A DNA stretch of 64,000 bases, from positions 29,407,352-29,471,351 of the forward strand of contig CANTUZ010000008.1 in the NCBI GenBank assembly GCA_947846985.1, written 5' to 3'. Positions within the stretch are counted from its first letter, which is position 1, and each line of letters opens with the position of its first letter. The notes under the pieces were generated by a model. That model was not told the DNA's origin. It saw only the letters and a list, made by a program, of their open reading frames with translations, and did not search any database. A program made the position numbers and the translations under genes. Below, piece by piece: positions 45,218 through 58,700 of the stretch. The DNA comes from Fratercula arctica. Its lineage: Eukaryota; Chordata; Aves; Charadriiformes; Alcidae.

Positions 45218-46639
45218 AACCAGGAAACACTTTCCACTTACCCCCTTTAAGTTTTCTCCCCTTACTTTGTTAAGTTTTCAGTTTTAAAACAAACTGGGTT
45301 TTATGCGTAGCTTGTCCCTGTGGCTAGAGGGGACTGAGAAGCGCTGCCTTACACCGTGAGCTTGCAAGGGACCCCGCAGCCAGCACCATTGCCCTCCACA
45401 TCCTCAAACCGATTCCCTTCACACGTGCAGTGAGACCCAGACCGTGGCACTGATGATAAATGGACTTTGGACAGACCAGCCTGCAGAAAGAGCTCTGCTT
45501 TCCCTCCAGCAGCATATCCATTACAAATGCTGCACAGGGGAACTCTCTGTCCAAGGCAAACCAGAGATCCTAGAAGTTGGGATGTGCTTTCCAATAAGCA
45601 GAAGCCAATGTGGGGGATGAGCCCTGCCTCTGCTAGGTTACAGAAGAGAAACAGCTGGAGGTGGGCTCAGCTTTGTGCCCCTGTGGGGAGGACAGATGGG
45701 GCAAGGCAATCCGCAGCTGGGGCAAAAGGCATCTCCTCATGCCACCGCGTTAAAATACCGCTTCCCTTATCTAGAGCAGGGACTGGGAAAAATCTCAGCA
45801 GACAAGAATGTCAAAAAAGGGGAGAAAAAAAAGCTACCCTAACTTGTGTTAACCACCACCAGGCTTTGCTCTCCTCACATACTACCGAATGTTTAAATAT
45901 TGAGCTTGCTAGCTAACAGGCTGCTAACTGCACCATATTTTCCTTCTCTAGACAGAGGAAGACCTAGTCTAACCTAATTTTTTCCCATTTTTAAATAAAG
46001 CACTGCTTTGCTATCAGATGCACACAAGAAAAAGACAACAAAATTTTATTTTAAACTAAAATTAATAAAGACCATTTCCCAGTTTTCCTCAAAAATATCA
46101 GTGGTTCATGGGCTTGTGGGCTTAGCTGAGAGGTTGGGAAGGGGGCCAAGAAAAATCAGAATTTATTATACGCTGGTCTAAGTTTTTAATTGAGTACACA
46201 CAGGCCTTTCGCAGTGAACTTGATTTTTATTTTACCCTGAACTACTATAAGGATTGCTGTGACACAAAAAAGCCTGTGGCTCAATTTCCCCAGCATTTCT
46301 TCATTGGTTTATAAAACTTGCAGAACACGTGAAAATCTTTGCTTGAAGAGAGTGAAGCTTGAAGGAACTTCTGCCCTGCAGCATTATCTTTTTACACACA
46401 GCCTGCAGCGCAAAGCTAAAGAACGCAGCCCTCATCAAACAGAAGCACCAATTTGCTGTTATGGCCTTAGCAATATTTCTCAGAAACAAAGGGGAGAGAG
46501 AGGAAAAAAGGTTTAATGATTTCTACCCATAGCGCAGACTGAGTTTGATCCATTACAACTGTGGAACAAACAAATGACACACCACTGCAACAAGTCCACT
46601 AGAGTCCCCAGAACCATCAACAAAACATGATGCATTTCA

Positions 46640-47827
46640 AAGCACTTGGCTCCAAACTGAGCAACTGATATCATCTACCTGGACTTGTGCTAAGCATTTG
46701 ACGCCATCCTGCGTGACATCCTGGTTTCTAAATTGGAGAGACATGGATTTGATGGATGGACCATTTGGTTGATAAGAAATTGGCCGGATGGCCACACTCA
46801 AAGAGCTGTGGTCAACAGCTCAATGTCCAATTGAAGACCAGTGATGAGTGGTGTTCCTCAGGGGTTGGTATTGGGACCGGTGCTGTTTAACATCTTTGTC
46901 AGCAACGTGGACAGCGGGATTGAGTGCACCCTCAGCAAGTTTGCCGATGACACCAAGCTGCGTGGAGCAGTCAACACGCTGGAGGGAAGGGATGCCATCC
47001 AGAGGGGCCTGGACAGGCTTGACAGGTGGACCTGTGCGAACCTTATGAAGTTCAACAAGGCCAAGTGCAGGGTCCTGCACATGGGCCAGGGCAATCCCAA
47101 GCGCAAATACAGGCTGGGTGGAGAATGGATTGAGAGCAGCCCTGAGCAGAAGGACTTGGGGATGTGGGTTGATGAGAAGCTCATGATGACCTGGCAATGT
47201 GTGCTCGCAGCCCAGAAAGCCAACTGCATCCTGGGCTGCATCAAAAGAAGCATGGCCAGCAGGTCGAGGGAGGTGATTCTACACCTCTGCTCTGCTCTCA
47301 TGAGACCCCACCTGGAGTACTGCGTCCAGCTCTAGAGCCCCCAACATAAGAAGGACATGGACCTGTTGGAGCGAGTCCAGTGGAGGGCCACAAAAATAAT
47401 CAGAGGGCTGGAGCACCTCTGCTATGAGGACAGGCTGAGAGAGTTGGGGTTGTTCAGCCTGGAGGAGGCTCTGACAAGACCTTATAGCAGCCTTCCAGTA
47501 CTTAAAGGGGGGCCTACAGGAAAGTTGGGGAGGGACTCTTTACCAGAGTGTGTAGCGATAGGACAAGGGGTAACAGTTTTAAACTGAAAGAGGGGAGATT
47601 TAGATTAGATACTAGGAAGAAATTATTTCCTGTGAGGGTGATGACACACTGGAACAGGTTGCCCAGGGAAGCTGTGGCTGCCCCATCCCTGGAAGTGTTC
47701 AAGGCCAGGCTGGATGGGGCTTTGAGCAGCCTGGTCTAGTGGGAGGTGTCCCTGCCCATCGCAGAGGGTTTGAAACTGGATGATCTTTGAGGTTCCTTCC
47801 AACCTAAACCATTCTATGATTCTATGA
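46640..47827 (+). mobile_element. 5'-truncated CR1 LINE, antisense to SATB2
   Basis: This is a chicken-repeat-1 non-LTR retrotransposon. The 3' end is clear: a gttccttccaacctaaacc block followed by two ATTCTATG units (47811-47826), the usual CR1 terminus in birds. Upstream lie the last part of ORF2 (reverse transcriptase and C-terminal region) and a short 3' UTR (47740-47827). The 5' edge is blurred; recognisable CR1 sequence begins around 46640-46670, so the copy lacks ORF1, the endonuclease and the start of the reverse transcriptase. It lies opposite to SATB2 transcription within the large intron. It is GC-richer than its surroundings. CR1 has no poly(A) tail and makes no clear target-site duplication, and I see none. 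Confidence 0.95.
46673..47739 (+). pseudogene. Broken CR1 ORF2 (reverse transcriptase C-terminal part)
   Basis: One frame runs through the conserved reverse-transcriptase motifs: YLDLC...AFD (motif A, 46676-46702), [11 protein letters not shown] (46847-46879) and the catalytic FADD box (46940-46951). It continues through the LEYCVQL and [11 protein letters not shown] region to about 47480. That frame carries three stops: TAA at 46691-46693, TGA at 46832-46834 and TAG at 47333-47335. The last two sit where CR1 proteins normally have Trp. A frameshift between about 47480 and 47550 moves the remaining C-terminus (RFRLDTRKKLF, HWNRLPREAVAAPSLEVFK) into another frame that ends at 47739. The element cannot make an active protein. 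A 147-codon open frame on the opposite strand is its antisense shadow. Confidence 0.9.
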
Positions 47828-48429
47828 AACTCCCACCGCAGGTATGCAAAGTCTCACAGACAGGCAGGGAAGGAAGAAAGGGTGTTTCATTGGGACAGCC
47901 AAAGCCTGCTCTGTCCACTCCTCTCCCTCCTTTCCCCCCTGCCTCCTCTCCTGCTTACAAGCAGTGCTGTGCTCAGTCACAAACCACAAATGAGATGGAA
48001 AGCAGCCGTCAGAAGTGCTGAGCTGTTCAGGGCTACCTTTGGTTACCCTCCTTTAAGCTGTTCAAACACTAATAAATTACCCATTTACTTATACGACCCA
48101 GATGTTTGCCATCTAGAAAAATAGATTATTACTTGTAGAAGGTTTTGTTCCATCACAAGAATCCTGTAAATAATATATTGGGATCAGAAAGCCAGTACCA
48201 CGTGGCAACTTTTACACACACCAGCACAGGGGGTTAGGGAAAAAAAGACAAGAGAGAGGCTTCCTGACCACTGGTTGGAAGAACTTTCATAGTGAGCTTA
48301 TCAAAGAACCAAGTATTCACAAGAGGTCATGCTGTTGGGATAATGAGGTTACTTAACACTACAGATGGAGAATGAGGGTGACAAGTAAGCTGAAAGGTTG
48401 GTTTATTAATTGGATTTTGATCTTTTGTT

Positions 48430-48592
48430 TCCATTTATATATAGACTATATAAATATATATTTTTATGTGTGTTTATGTATAAAATATAAGTATTTATAT
48501 TCTCTATTAAACTATAAATATACTATACATGTGTTTATATATATAAAACAAAGTAAAACATAAAATATATTTTTTTATATCTATAAATATGA
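48430..48592. repeat. AT-rich low-complexity tract, about 160 bp
   Basis: This is nearly pure A/T with TA-step runs (tatatatagactatataaa, tttatatatataaaac) and very few G or C. It is the longest such tract in the window and lies about 0.6 kb beyond the CR1 3' end. The plus-strand open frame across it (48372-48563, Tyr/Ile-rich) is an artefact of composition. Confidence 0.88.
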
Positions 48593-50274
48593 CTTCCTAA
48601 CATTTCTTTTTATGTCAGATTTTCCACCAAAAGAAAACCCACACTAATTTTAGTAAACACTACAAATATAAGTAGCCTCAATCCCTACAACTTCTTTTAT
48701 TTTTTATGTAAGATTTCTTAAGAGTTCCAAGCAACATTTAAAGAGAACTCTGGGGCTTTAATTGAAATGGCATGAGATGCTGAACCTCTAACAACAGTGT
48801 CTTTCACACCCGGTGTCCATTATACACTGAAATGCCTACCAAAAAAAAAAACAAAGAAGGAAGAAGTTTTCAGCATTCCCATTAAATTCTGACTTTCTCT
48901 AATGGTTCCTGTAATTGAGTTTCACTAACAGTTGTCATGAAGTTTTGTAGGGTAGACAAAACAGTGATTTGCTGGTAAATGTCTGCATATAGGGAGGGAA
49001 ATAAATATTTCTGAAGTACTCAGCTCACTTTCTTCAAACATCAGGGAGAAAGACAAAGAATGCAACTCAAGGAATGTACAATTCAAGAAGGAGCAGCTTT
49101 TACAAGGAAAACTTTGATCTGGGTGGCTGAGTACCGCTGCAAGAAATCCAGTCTGCTCAGCAATCCCAGATAAATTGTCGTGGAATTGCATGTCAGAGTT
49201 TAATGCAAGATGTCCATTTGAGTCGTACCTCTCTCACATATTACTGTTAAATTATTTAATTTGGGTCTTTTACAGTTTCACCTGCAAAACTGGAGAGAAG
49301 AAAGAAGAGCTTACCCATAAAAAGTATCCCCAGTAGAAGCAAGGGGCACAAAAGGGGATTACTAAAGGTAAGGACCCGTTAATTATAGATGGAATAAGAC
49401 CAAACTGCTGCAAAGAGCTCCTAAAAGGGCTGGCTTGGTTTCTTTCATTTGTTTTGGGGTGGGCTGGGGCTTTTTCTGCTGTAAGAGGTATTGGTTTAGA
49501 GGGTGGTCACACTCTATAGCAAAAGAGGTTGAGCTGAGAGAAATACAGCATCTCTACGCAGACTGACAACTCTGTTAGGTGAGACCCCTATGCTATCTCT
49601 GTACAAAGGAGAAAGAAAAAAGTAGCAGCAAACAGTGACAGAGCCAGGAAATGACCCAACATTTAGGGGTTTTATCACTGTATTGTCTTGTTATTTAAGT
49701 CATTGTATTACCAGTGTCTCTCTATTCATTAAAGCCAATATAATACTGGCTAGAAGGTTGATCCCATGAACAGGGCACCACGGGTCAGACATACAAACAA
49801 CACTGGGCACTTGGCTGAGGAGTCAGAAGATCCCATATTATAGCATCCTTGTAATTTATTGCACATTATTCACAGGAGAAACCTGAACCCAGGTTTCCTC
49901 TCATTTTTCCCATACTGATGCCTTGCACTTGTGTTAGAAATAGCCTATCTGGTCTTCCCAGCTGCAGCAAACTTAGCTGTATACATCAAGCAGAGTTTAG
50001 CAAGGTTTCACTACACTTTTACTGTACCTTTCTTGATACAGAAATATAAAGCCAGTTTGTGTGTGTTCAATACAGCCCCCAGCTGGTATGTTCTGCCTTT
50101 ACCTGGCATTCAATTGGAAGCTATTGTGGTCCTGGAGACAGCACAGATGGGAATATTTCACAGGATCTTTCCCTACTCAGGGAAATCTAATCATCTGCTC
50201 AGGTCTTTACAATTGCTCCAGAGCCCTACCCTCTTGGACCAGCTTAGGCAAATCCACTCCCTCATCGGTATTTA

Positions 50275-50365
50275 CACCCTTCAAATATTTGTACACACGG
50301 TTATAATCCCGTAAAATGGTCATATTGGCCTCACAAAGGCTAGCCAGAGTGAAGGAGCCCAGCAT
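50275..50365 (-). mobile_element. Possible decayed CR1 segment
   Basis: The plus strand runs acccttcaaatatttgtaca, then cggttataatcccgtaaaat, and on to a cctcacaaaggctagccag stretch and gagcccagc. This resembles the reverse complement of the CR1 region just before the ORF2 end, where families read 'tttcaaatacctgaaagg' preceded by 'gacatgataac'. The similarity is patchy, so this is a tentative call. An alternative is chance resemblance in a GC-mixed intron. Confidence 0.4.
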
Positions 50366-52993
50366 TCAGGCTGCCACATTCTCACGCACAGCAGCCTGGG
50401 GTTTGGACTGATTTGCTAAACGTCACCATATCAAACAGATCTGGTCTTTGCTTTGAAATACTACTTAAAAGCAGGCCCCAAGTGCAAGAGGCCTCCAATT
50501 AACAGCAGAGAGCAGGGCTGACCTCACATATTTAGACCCTTGAGGGAAATGAGCACATTTGCAGTCTGGGTTCCTTCCTGCCCCAGCCATGGGCTTCATG
50601 CACCCAGAGGAGAGCCCTCATATGTCTGCGCTTTGGTTTCCTTGCTGTGCAGTCAGGAGAGCCTCCTTTCTCTCTTGCTGCAGCTAACTGCGAGGGCAGC
50701 TCCACCAGTGCTCCAGAGCGCAGTGCTCTGCAGAAGCACCAAAGCCAGCCCAAGCCTGTCTTACAACTTCCCACAGGCGAGGCAGCTGGAGAAGGACAGT
50801 TGGTCCTGAGATACACCTCTGGGTGTCATGACATTAGGGCAGAGGTACCCCACCAGCTACTCTGGCCAGGCACTGGCTGGCAGCAACAGAATTTTCCTCT
50901 TCCCCACTCCAGTCGTGCAAGGCTGACAGGGCTGATGCTGTCTGACCTCAGCTCACTAAGTCACAATCCTCTCAGAGCATCACTCTCCTCCGTGCCCAGC
51001 TACTGCACCTCCACATGGCAAGGCAAGATACCTAAACCCCTTCTGTTTCTCATTCTTGTCTTACACCTTCCCCACTGACCACTGCCAGCCTCTCCTTCCA
51101 GTCTTTCACTCCGACCAGCCGCCTCCAGCTCTTTGCAGCCATAAGGCTTCCCACTCTTCAGTCAGTACACAGCACTACAAGAAACCAGGCAGCACGAAGA
51201 GGGACCTCCAAGACCTTAACGCAAGGCACTGCCTCTTGCAACGGCTCTGCTCGTGGCAATACATTGCGTAAGAACCAGGGTTGGCAGTCTCTACAGTGAC
51301 AGGGATGGGAAAGATCTAATGTTTCTCTCGCTCTGTGTTAACTTCCCTCTGCTGTTTTCTCACCCCTCCTTCTGCTCCACTTGGCACCTCGGCACCGTTT
51401 CACTCTTCTGTACAACCCTTTCCTTGTGGTGGCCACACACAGCTACTAAGCCAAGCAACTACTTTGCCAGCGCCCAGCTAAAGCTGCCCACAAGCAGCAG
51501 GCAGGGCAGGCACTCCACACTGCCCTGCCAACGCACCTAGCAGAAGCACCTGGCAGGAGAAGGCAAACTCCATTTCAATGGCCCATTCAGCTTTGCAAGC
51601 TTTTGCAGACAATGTACACCAGTTCTATGTATATACTCACAAGACCTAACAAGCAACTGGTCAAAAGAAAAAAACATATATACATATACCCAGGAGAAAT
51701 CACACTATTTTCTTTTGCATATGGCTTCTAAGAAAGTAGAACTTGCTAAAAGCATCAAACTAGCACTGCTCTTCCTCCACCCCACACCAAGGAGTGAATC
51801 AACTTTCACAGCAGGTCCCAAAGCTGCAGGACTGTACGCAGGGTACTCCGGATCGCAGCTACTTTCATACGACTTTGGCCCCAGCACTCAGAACTATATA
51901 CTGTATGTAGCCCCTACCGGTTCCCTTCTCTTGCATAGCCCAGTTAGAATACCCCACCCACTCAAAAAAAAAATTGCATCAGGGCATGTAAATTTTATTA
52001 AACTACACATAGAACAGGTGCCCCTTTAAAGCATGACTCTTTTCCTCTCCGGAAGGCACATGTAGCAGGTTCCCTAGTGTCAGGTGTAGACTCAAGTGAT
52101 GAAAGAAAAATACATAAATGTTTATTAAACTTTTGTTGCCATTCACACCACCAACTTTCACACCCTAATGCCAAGCTGTTAACGAATTCCCATGCTGTTC
52201 CAGAAGACTTTTCACAGCTCCTGTCAGAAAAGGGAAGTTTCACGAGGGCAGCACTCGCTGGAAAAGTCTCTGCTCTCGCCACCATCAACAAAAAATGTTC
52301 ACAACCAGCTGTTTGTGGAATAAATGTGTCCTGCCCAAACTATGTGGGAATAAAGAGCTTCTTCCAGTGAGACATGGGGCCACCTTCATGTATACCTCCT
52401 GATACATATTTGTCTCAAGATCGTTTATGCTAAGACTTCTCAATTTACCTACCAACCAGGATTAAAATTTGGCCATGACAAGCGAAGTGACCACGAGCTG
52501 GTACGTGAGGCTCCAGGCCAGGTGGCAGCTGAGTGTGCACACTACAGCTCATATGGTCAGACATGGCGTCACCTCCTTGGGGAGCTCTGGAGCTCTAGGC
52601 TGCTGCCCAGGCAGGCAGCCCTGCAGCAAGGCCCCTTTGGGCACACAGACCCCTTGAGGAGGCAACGCACCACCTCCCCCTCCGTGCCACGTTTCCTTTC
52701 TGGCACCCAGACTGTGCCGTGCAGCTGGCGAGTGCGAGGCAGGGCCCTACACACAAGTCGCATGCCGCCTGCTCGAGCCTCCGCAGGTCTGTAGAAGTGC
52801 CATGGTGAGCCGCAGCGAAGGCGGTGTGAAATTGCACAGCAATTCTCTCTGCTGCCGCAAAACTCCTCTTTTCCCCCCCAACTAGCTCTTTTATCTGCCA
52901 CTGGAGACCCTGTTCTAAAAGGAACAGGCAAAGGCAAGATGTTTCCCACAAGATGAAGTGAACATTGCTACTCCTCTCAGAGTCATCCAAAAC

Positions 52994-53013
52994 AAGGGGG
53001 CGGGGGGGCGGGA
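52994..53013 (+). promoter_or_regulatory. G-rich GC-box-like cluster
   Basis: The sequence aagggggcgggggggcggg carries two overlapping GGGCGG boxes and three G-runs. It could bind Sp/KLF factors or form a G-quadruplex. It stands alone, without a surrounding CpG island, so a promoter role is unlikely but a regulatory one is possible. Confidence 0.35.
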
Positions 53014-55506
53014 AATGAAACACTTTCCCAACTCAAAAAGTGACAATTATTACACATTACATTACAGTTTAGACAGCCTTTACAATACAAAAGCTTTGAC
53101 AAGCTCACATTTACTTTATCCCTGGAGGACAAGGGGACACCTACTCATGTCAGTGTTTTGCACAGCATGTTGCTCAAAGCTTTACCACTTTGAAAAATGC
53201 ACCTGAGGATCTTCAACTTCTGATGCAGATCCTGTAATTCAGCTGATTGTAAAGCATAAAGAAGAACTAAGTGACTGTTTATCAATGTATATTGGTAAAC
53301 GAAATAAATCCCAAGCACTAGAACAGAAGCAGACTTTTCCTACAACCAAAATGAATAAAGCAAATAGCTTTATTTTTTTCCCTCTTTTTAATATCAGAAA
53401 ATTGTGTTCCAAAATAAATCCTTATATCAACGATTTAGCAGCATGCTTCTGTCAACCCTAGTTGACAGATTATAGCCCAATATTCCATAAATTTTCTCAT
53501 TTAGACTAAACAATCTCGGAGGCCTACTAGCTCTCTGTCCCTGCCTGTACCTCATCTCTCAGCTTGCAGACAGCTAGCACAGAAGCAAGTCACTACAGAA
53601 CATGCTGCGTACATCAGCTTCATATCGTAAAATCAGCATGACCTGCAGTATTTGCCCAGGATGTATAAAAGCCTTTGGAGAACTGCTCCTTCAGTGTGAA
53701 GGTAAATAAACTGACCAAGTAAGAGATCTGTTAGCTCACAGATCTTTAAGGTATTTTTGGTTGTTCCTAAATATTATACTATCTGACATTTTCTAGTGGA
53801 AGATAATTGCTGCCTTAAAGACAAAAATGCCAAAGTGTTTTCTTTCAGGCTGATTACAACAATTAGCAATTTAATTTTTATTTTCTAGACCAGTTATTCG
53901 AGCAACACACCAAGCGACAGAACAGTATCTGAACCTGCTCATTATCAAAGCCTGTAGCTCAAAAACGCAGTGGCCGTTTCCTCCCTGCACGGTGACTAAT
54001 TTCCTTCGTGAGTCAATCTGTCTCTCCTCCTTGCTATTCTCACAACAGAGAGATGCTGCAAAAGCAAGGCTCCCCCAAGTGAGATGCTCAGCCAGTGTGG
54101 ATCACTGCACTGAACGGCATGCCTGCTTGGAGCAGGTTTCTTGCAAAGCCCATTCCCCTTCGTAAGTGCCAAGAATCAAATCTTGGCCACCTAATGCAGC
54201 GTGTTCCACATGTTAGCTCGCAACATGTTGAGCAACTGTGTTAACTGAGATGGATAGTGCTGTCAAACAGGAAGCTGGCTCACCAGGATGGAAACAGTGG
54301 GATACGCTGACCTTTTACATTCAGAAAAAAAGCGCCCCTAAGATGACATGAAATGTTTCATATTAAAAAACAAAACAGCTACCTTCTCAAAGAGTTTTTA
54401 TTACCGCACTGTGTAAACAAACACATGTGCATGAGATGAGCTCTGCCTGTATGCAGAACCTGAGCCTCTCTCGAAGAGCAGAGGCTGACAGAGGAAATGA
54501 ATCATTATCACCCTGCTTGGAAAGAAGCTTGTACAAGGAGGGCTGCACTATTAACCACTGCCTGGAACTCCTGGATTCAATACCACCGCAGCTCCCTCTG
54601 TTCGCACCTGCAAATACCTAGCTATACAAAATGACTAAAACCAACAGGTAAAATCAAAATCCCTGGGCAAAGTTTCTATTAAACTACTCTAAATACGCAC
54701 AGGTTTTACTGATGACATGGAGACAAAACTGAAACTTACAGGCTTCTCATCCAAAAGAATAAGCATTGAAATAACCTCTTTAGTACAAAAAAGCCTCTTG
54801 AAATGCAAAGGTCATTCTGGAAAGATTTTTCCCAATCCACCACCTCCTGCCCATCTCCCTCAAGATAAGGACTTTAGGTTTGTTGTTTTCATACTGGTAT
54901 TTTGGGTAGAGAGAGGGAAGCTTTGTTTATTTTAAGATTTCACTGCTACAGGAGAATCATCTCTAAGTGGAAGGGACTACAGAGTTTTACAAAGGGCTTT
55001 GCAGCAATATAGAAGGTAAGCGAATGCAGAGAAATCAGTCTGCACATTTAGCACTACAACTATTGGCCATAAAGAGAGCATGTATTTATATATGTATAAC
55101 CATTATATGCAATGTGTAATTTTAAAAATCAAAGACCACAATATGCTGTTCAAAACAGCCCTGATACAAAGAAGAATACCAGATACCATCTAGCTGTACA
55201 CCTAGAGGTTCTATCTGTGCCGACTTCCTCGAAGCAGCAACCTGCCTCGTGGTACAGAACAAATATGTCATGAATATGCTGACTGATCATTATCACCATA
55301 TTTCACACTTCAGCAAGATCCAGCTAATGCTTTCTAGGCAGGCTAACAAGGCAGGGCTTGTTGTACACCTAGTTTAAGATTAAGCAATCAACACAACTGA
55401 TATAACCACTTCAAAGATTTGCCACCAATTGTCTTGCATTCTCTTTACATCAAACAACCTCAGGTGCTGCTTTCTGCCAGGGCAGAGAAGGGGGAAAAGA
55501 ACTTTA

Positions 55507-55731
<225 letters not shown>

Positions 55732-58700
55732 TCAGTAAGAGAGGAACAAGAAGTGTGTCACACATCTCCGATTAAAGTTGTAAATTAAAACACCTCCTAG
55801 AAGGCTCATCTTAAGTGGAAATCTGCCTTTCTTCCCTGTGGGATAGCTTTTGTTTTCTTTCCAAGGGAAATACTGAAGTCTCATCACTTGACTCATTTAA
55901 AAACCACACAAAAAGCTCCAGAGAATACAATTCAGGAACAGAATCACAGTCAGCATGAGGACGAACAAGATTTCCTAATAAGACCTTTTCAACATAGCAG
56001 AAGTTTTCTACAGTTCCATGAATGTCCCTATTCTTTCAGGTCAGGACTTCTCCACATTCAGCCATACGAAAACCTGACACACAAATGTCGCTTCTGCTTC
56101 TCCCCACAAGGTGAACGTATGGAGGAATGGGCAGAAGCTAGTTCCACACACAGTTCTTGGCTGGGATAGGCTTATTTGCACATTTTCAGACCATGGCCAG
56201 TCTTCTCACTGTGCAAGGAAAATACCCTTGCACTGATTTTGCTGAAAACGATAATCTTGTATTGGCAGCTGATGGTCGCGCAGACCCAGAGAGGCCAGTG
56301 GCTGGTCTCCCGCTGCATGTATGAAGAGTGAGAACAGCTCTCTTTGAAAGAGGATAAAGGATGAGGAGGAACCACAGAAGTGGAAAGCTCAGGGGGTGGT
56401 CTGGATTCAATTTTGTTCTGGTTTATTGTAAATTTACTTTTGTGGTTACAGGATCAAGTCATCTATGGCAATAAATTGTGGGGCATGAACTTAAAGGGAT
56501 TCAATACTACAGACAGTAGGGAAACAAGCCAATTTGCAGGAGACGGTCCTACAGTACTCCAAGCATGTGCACAAAGGGGCGATGGAACAGATAGAAAACC
56601 TACAGAACGGCACAGCCACTTTCATTGCCGGCTACAGGCCAGGCTCTAGTCAGGGGGTGGCAAAGGAAAAAACATTACCTCCGGTCACAGAAGTTTATTA
56701 ACTGGTTACGTACAATTTGCAAGCCCCTAAATAAACTGGGAAATACTGAGGCAGAGACAAATCCCAGCCTAAAGCAATTCTCCAAACGTGCTATCTAAGG
56801 CTCATAATACTACCAGAAAGTTCACCTCTCACTCCTGTTCTTCAGAATTAAATACAACCCTTTCCAGTAGATAACAACTATGAAAAAACAACTGAATATA
56901 TTTATTAAAGGCCAGAAAGAAATCACTGTATTCCTGGACCAGGCACTTCTTTAAGGGAAAAAGAGGAGAAAGTCACATTTCAGTTCTTCTTCTGTGCAAA
57001 GTCAGTTAAATATCTGCAAGAACTTCTACTATCAGTATCTTCAGTATCTGCAAAACAACAGTTATATATCCCTTCACAGGAGTTACCCAGCCCTGAAATA
57101 GATACAGCCACACCAGTAACAACTGCTAAGGGACTTAAATGCTCCTTGTCTTGAATTTGGAGAGACTAGATTTACTTTAAAATATATTTTAGATCGAAAA
57201 TTCTCACTTAGTGACCTATCTGGCATGGAGTGGCTCCCAGCCTCACGTTCTAGCTGCAGGCCAGCAGCAGCAGCAGCTACGAGCCACAATATCCAGTTGA
57301 TCTGGTTTAGTTCTTTGTTTTCAAACACATCCTGAAGTAATGTGTAAGTAGGTTACGGCATCACATTGATGCTGCTCCCTCTTCACTGCTTGATTCTGGG
57401 TTAAACTGATGCATTTTGCAAGTTCAAGCAGCTAAATTCTAACACACGGTGTTAAAAAAAAATGTCAGTGAAAAAAAATCTCTAGGTACTTTCCTGAAAA
57501 GACAGCGCAAGGCTGACCCTGTTCCTCTGAAATCAATGACAAAATTTCTATTCCTATCAAAGGTTAAAAACTGAGTTCTATTTGACCATAAATCATTTAA
57601 CCAGTTAAAGTGAAATTTAACCTCCGTAAGTGACAAATTTCCCTTCCTGTCAAACATACTGTCCGTCATAGCACCTTTGATGGAGCTATTAATGTCTTAA
57701 CAAAAAGATTAAGCTACTTGGCCAAATGCTGAGGCTGTGATATCGGTTGTGTAAATTATATTTTGGTAAGACAGAAAAAGTAGGTGAATGCAAACCGATG
57801 AGAGGGATGCCACAGCATCTTTTATCCTCCTGCTGGATGCTTTCCTTGTCACACAACAGTCTTTCCACCTTTTCAGCACAGAAGTTGCACCTATTCTCCA
57901 CACGCGTCGTTTACTGTCTCAGTACAAACAGGATCTCAAATGTTAGAACTGATGCTGTATGTGACATCACTTTATGGATGGCACAAAAGACCCACGGCAC
58001 TCTTGCCCATGATTACTTTCCTGCCCCTTCCTGCTGCCCATGCTTGCAGGAGCCATGCTACAGAGACAGCTTTTGCAAAAACATCTCTGAACTCAGTGAC
58101 TCAGCGCAACTGATGATAAGCTGCTATTACTATCTTAAAAACAGAGAGCAAAGGGCAGGTTACCACATCTGCCATTGCTAACCCATTCTCCCGCCTCTCG
58201 CTATAGTGTCTGGAATCTTAACACCAATCCTATTTTACTAAAAACCAACAGTTCTCCATCTTATTTCCAAGTAGATCTCACTCCAAGGAAGTTCTATCTG
58301 CTTTGCCCTCTATTTCGCATTGGAGAGTTAAGCTATAATGTCTCCAATGGATTTATTGCCTCAAACTTCTCTGTTTCCTGATGTTATCTGCAAATAAATT
58401 AACACACTTTCAGTACATTGGAATCAGAAGAAAAAACATCTGCAGCCAAAAGTCAACACGCACTTTACACACTGATGTACACAATGTCTTGCTCCTAGAT
58501 GCATATATTACACCTCCAGCTCACCACAGGCCCTCACAAAAGAGCAATCCAAGTTAGTCATGGCTCATCGTCATTCCAAGCGAAGAACTTACAGCAATAC
58601 TCAGAGAGCAGGAGACCAAGCGTCCATAACGAAACCTCACATGCAGTACTACAGCAATGCAAGCCATCCTTATTCATAAACCCTGAAACTCCTCAGCAAT

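Noticed and set aside
45467..45916. 149-codon plus-strand open frame in a GC-richer patch
   Set aside because: No motif, intronic position, and comparable overlapping minus-strand frames; treated as chance.
46858..47301. 147-codon minus-strand open frame
   Set aside because: It is the antisense of the CR1 reverse-transcriptase segment; the sense strand carries the FADD and SGVPQG motifs.
49636..49665. Stretch gtgacagagccaggaaatga resembling old SINE tails
   Set aside because: Only about 20 bp fits and the flanks do not continue the match, so it cannot be supported as an element.
50647..53023. Cluster of overlapping 90-143 codon frames on both strands
   Set aside because: The region is GC-richer, so stop codons are rarer and frames are longer on both strands at once, which argues for composition rather than coding. 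No domain was recognised.
56733..56757. Stretch ctgggaaatactgaggcaga resembling the MIR 3' region
   Set aside because: The match is short, and the expected neighbouring MIR segments are absent.
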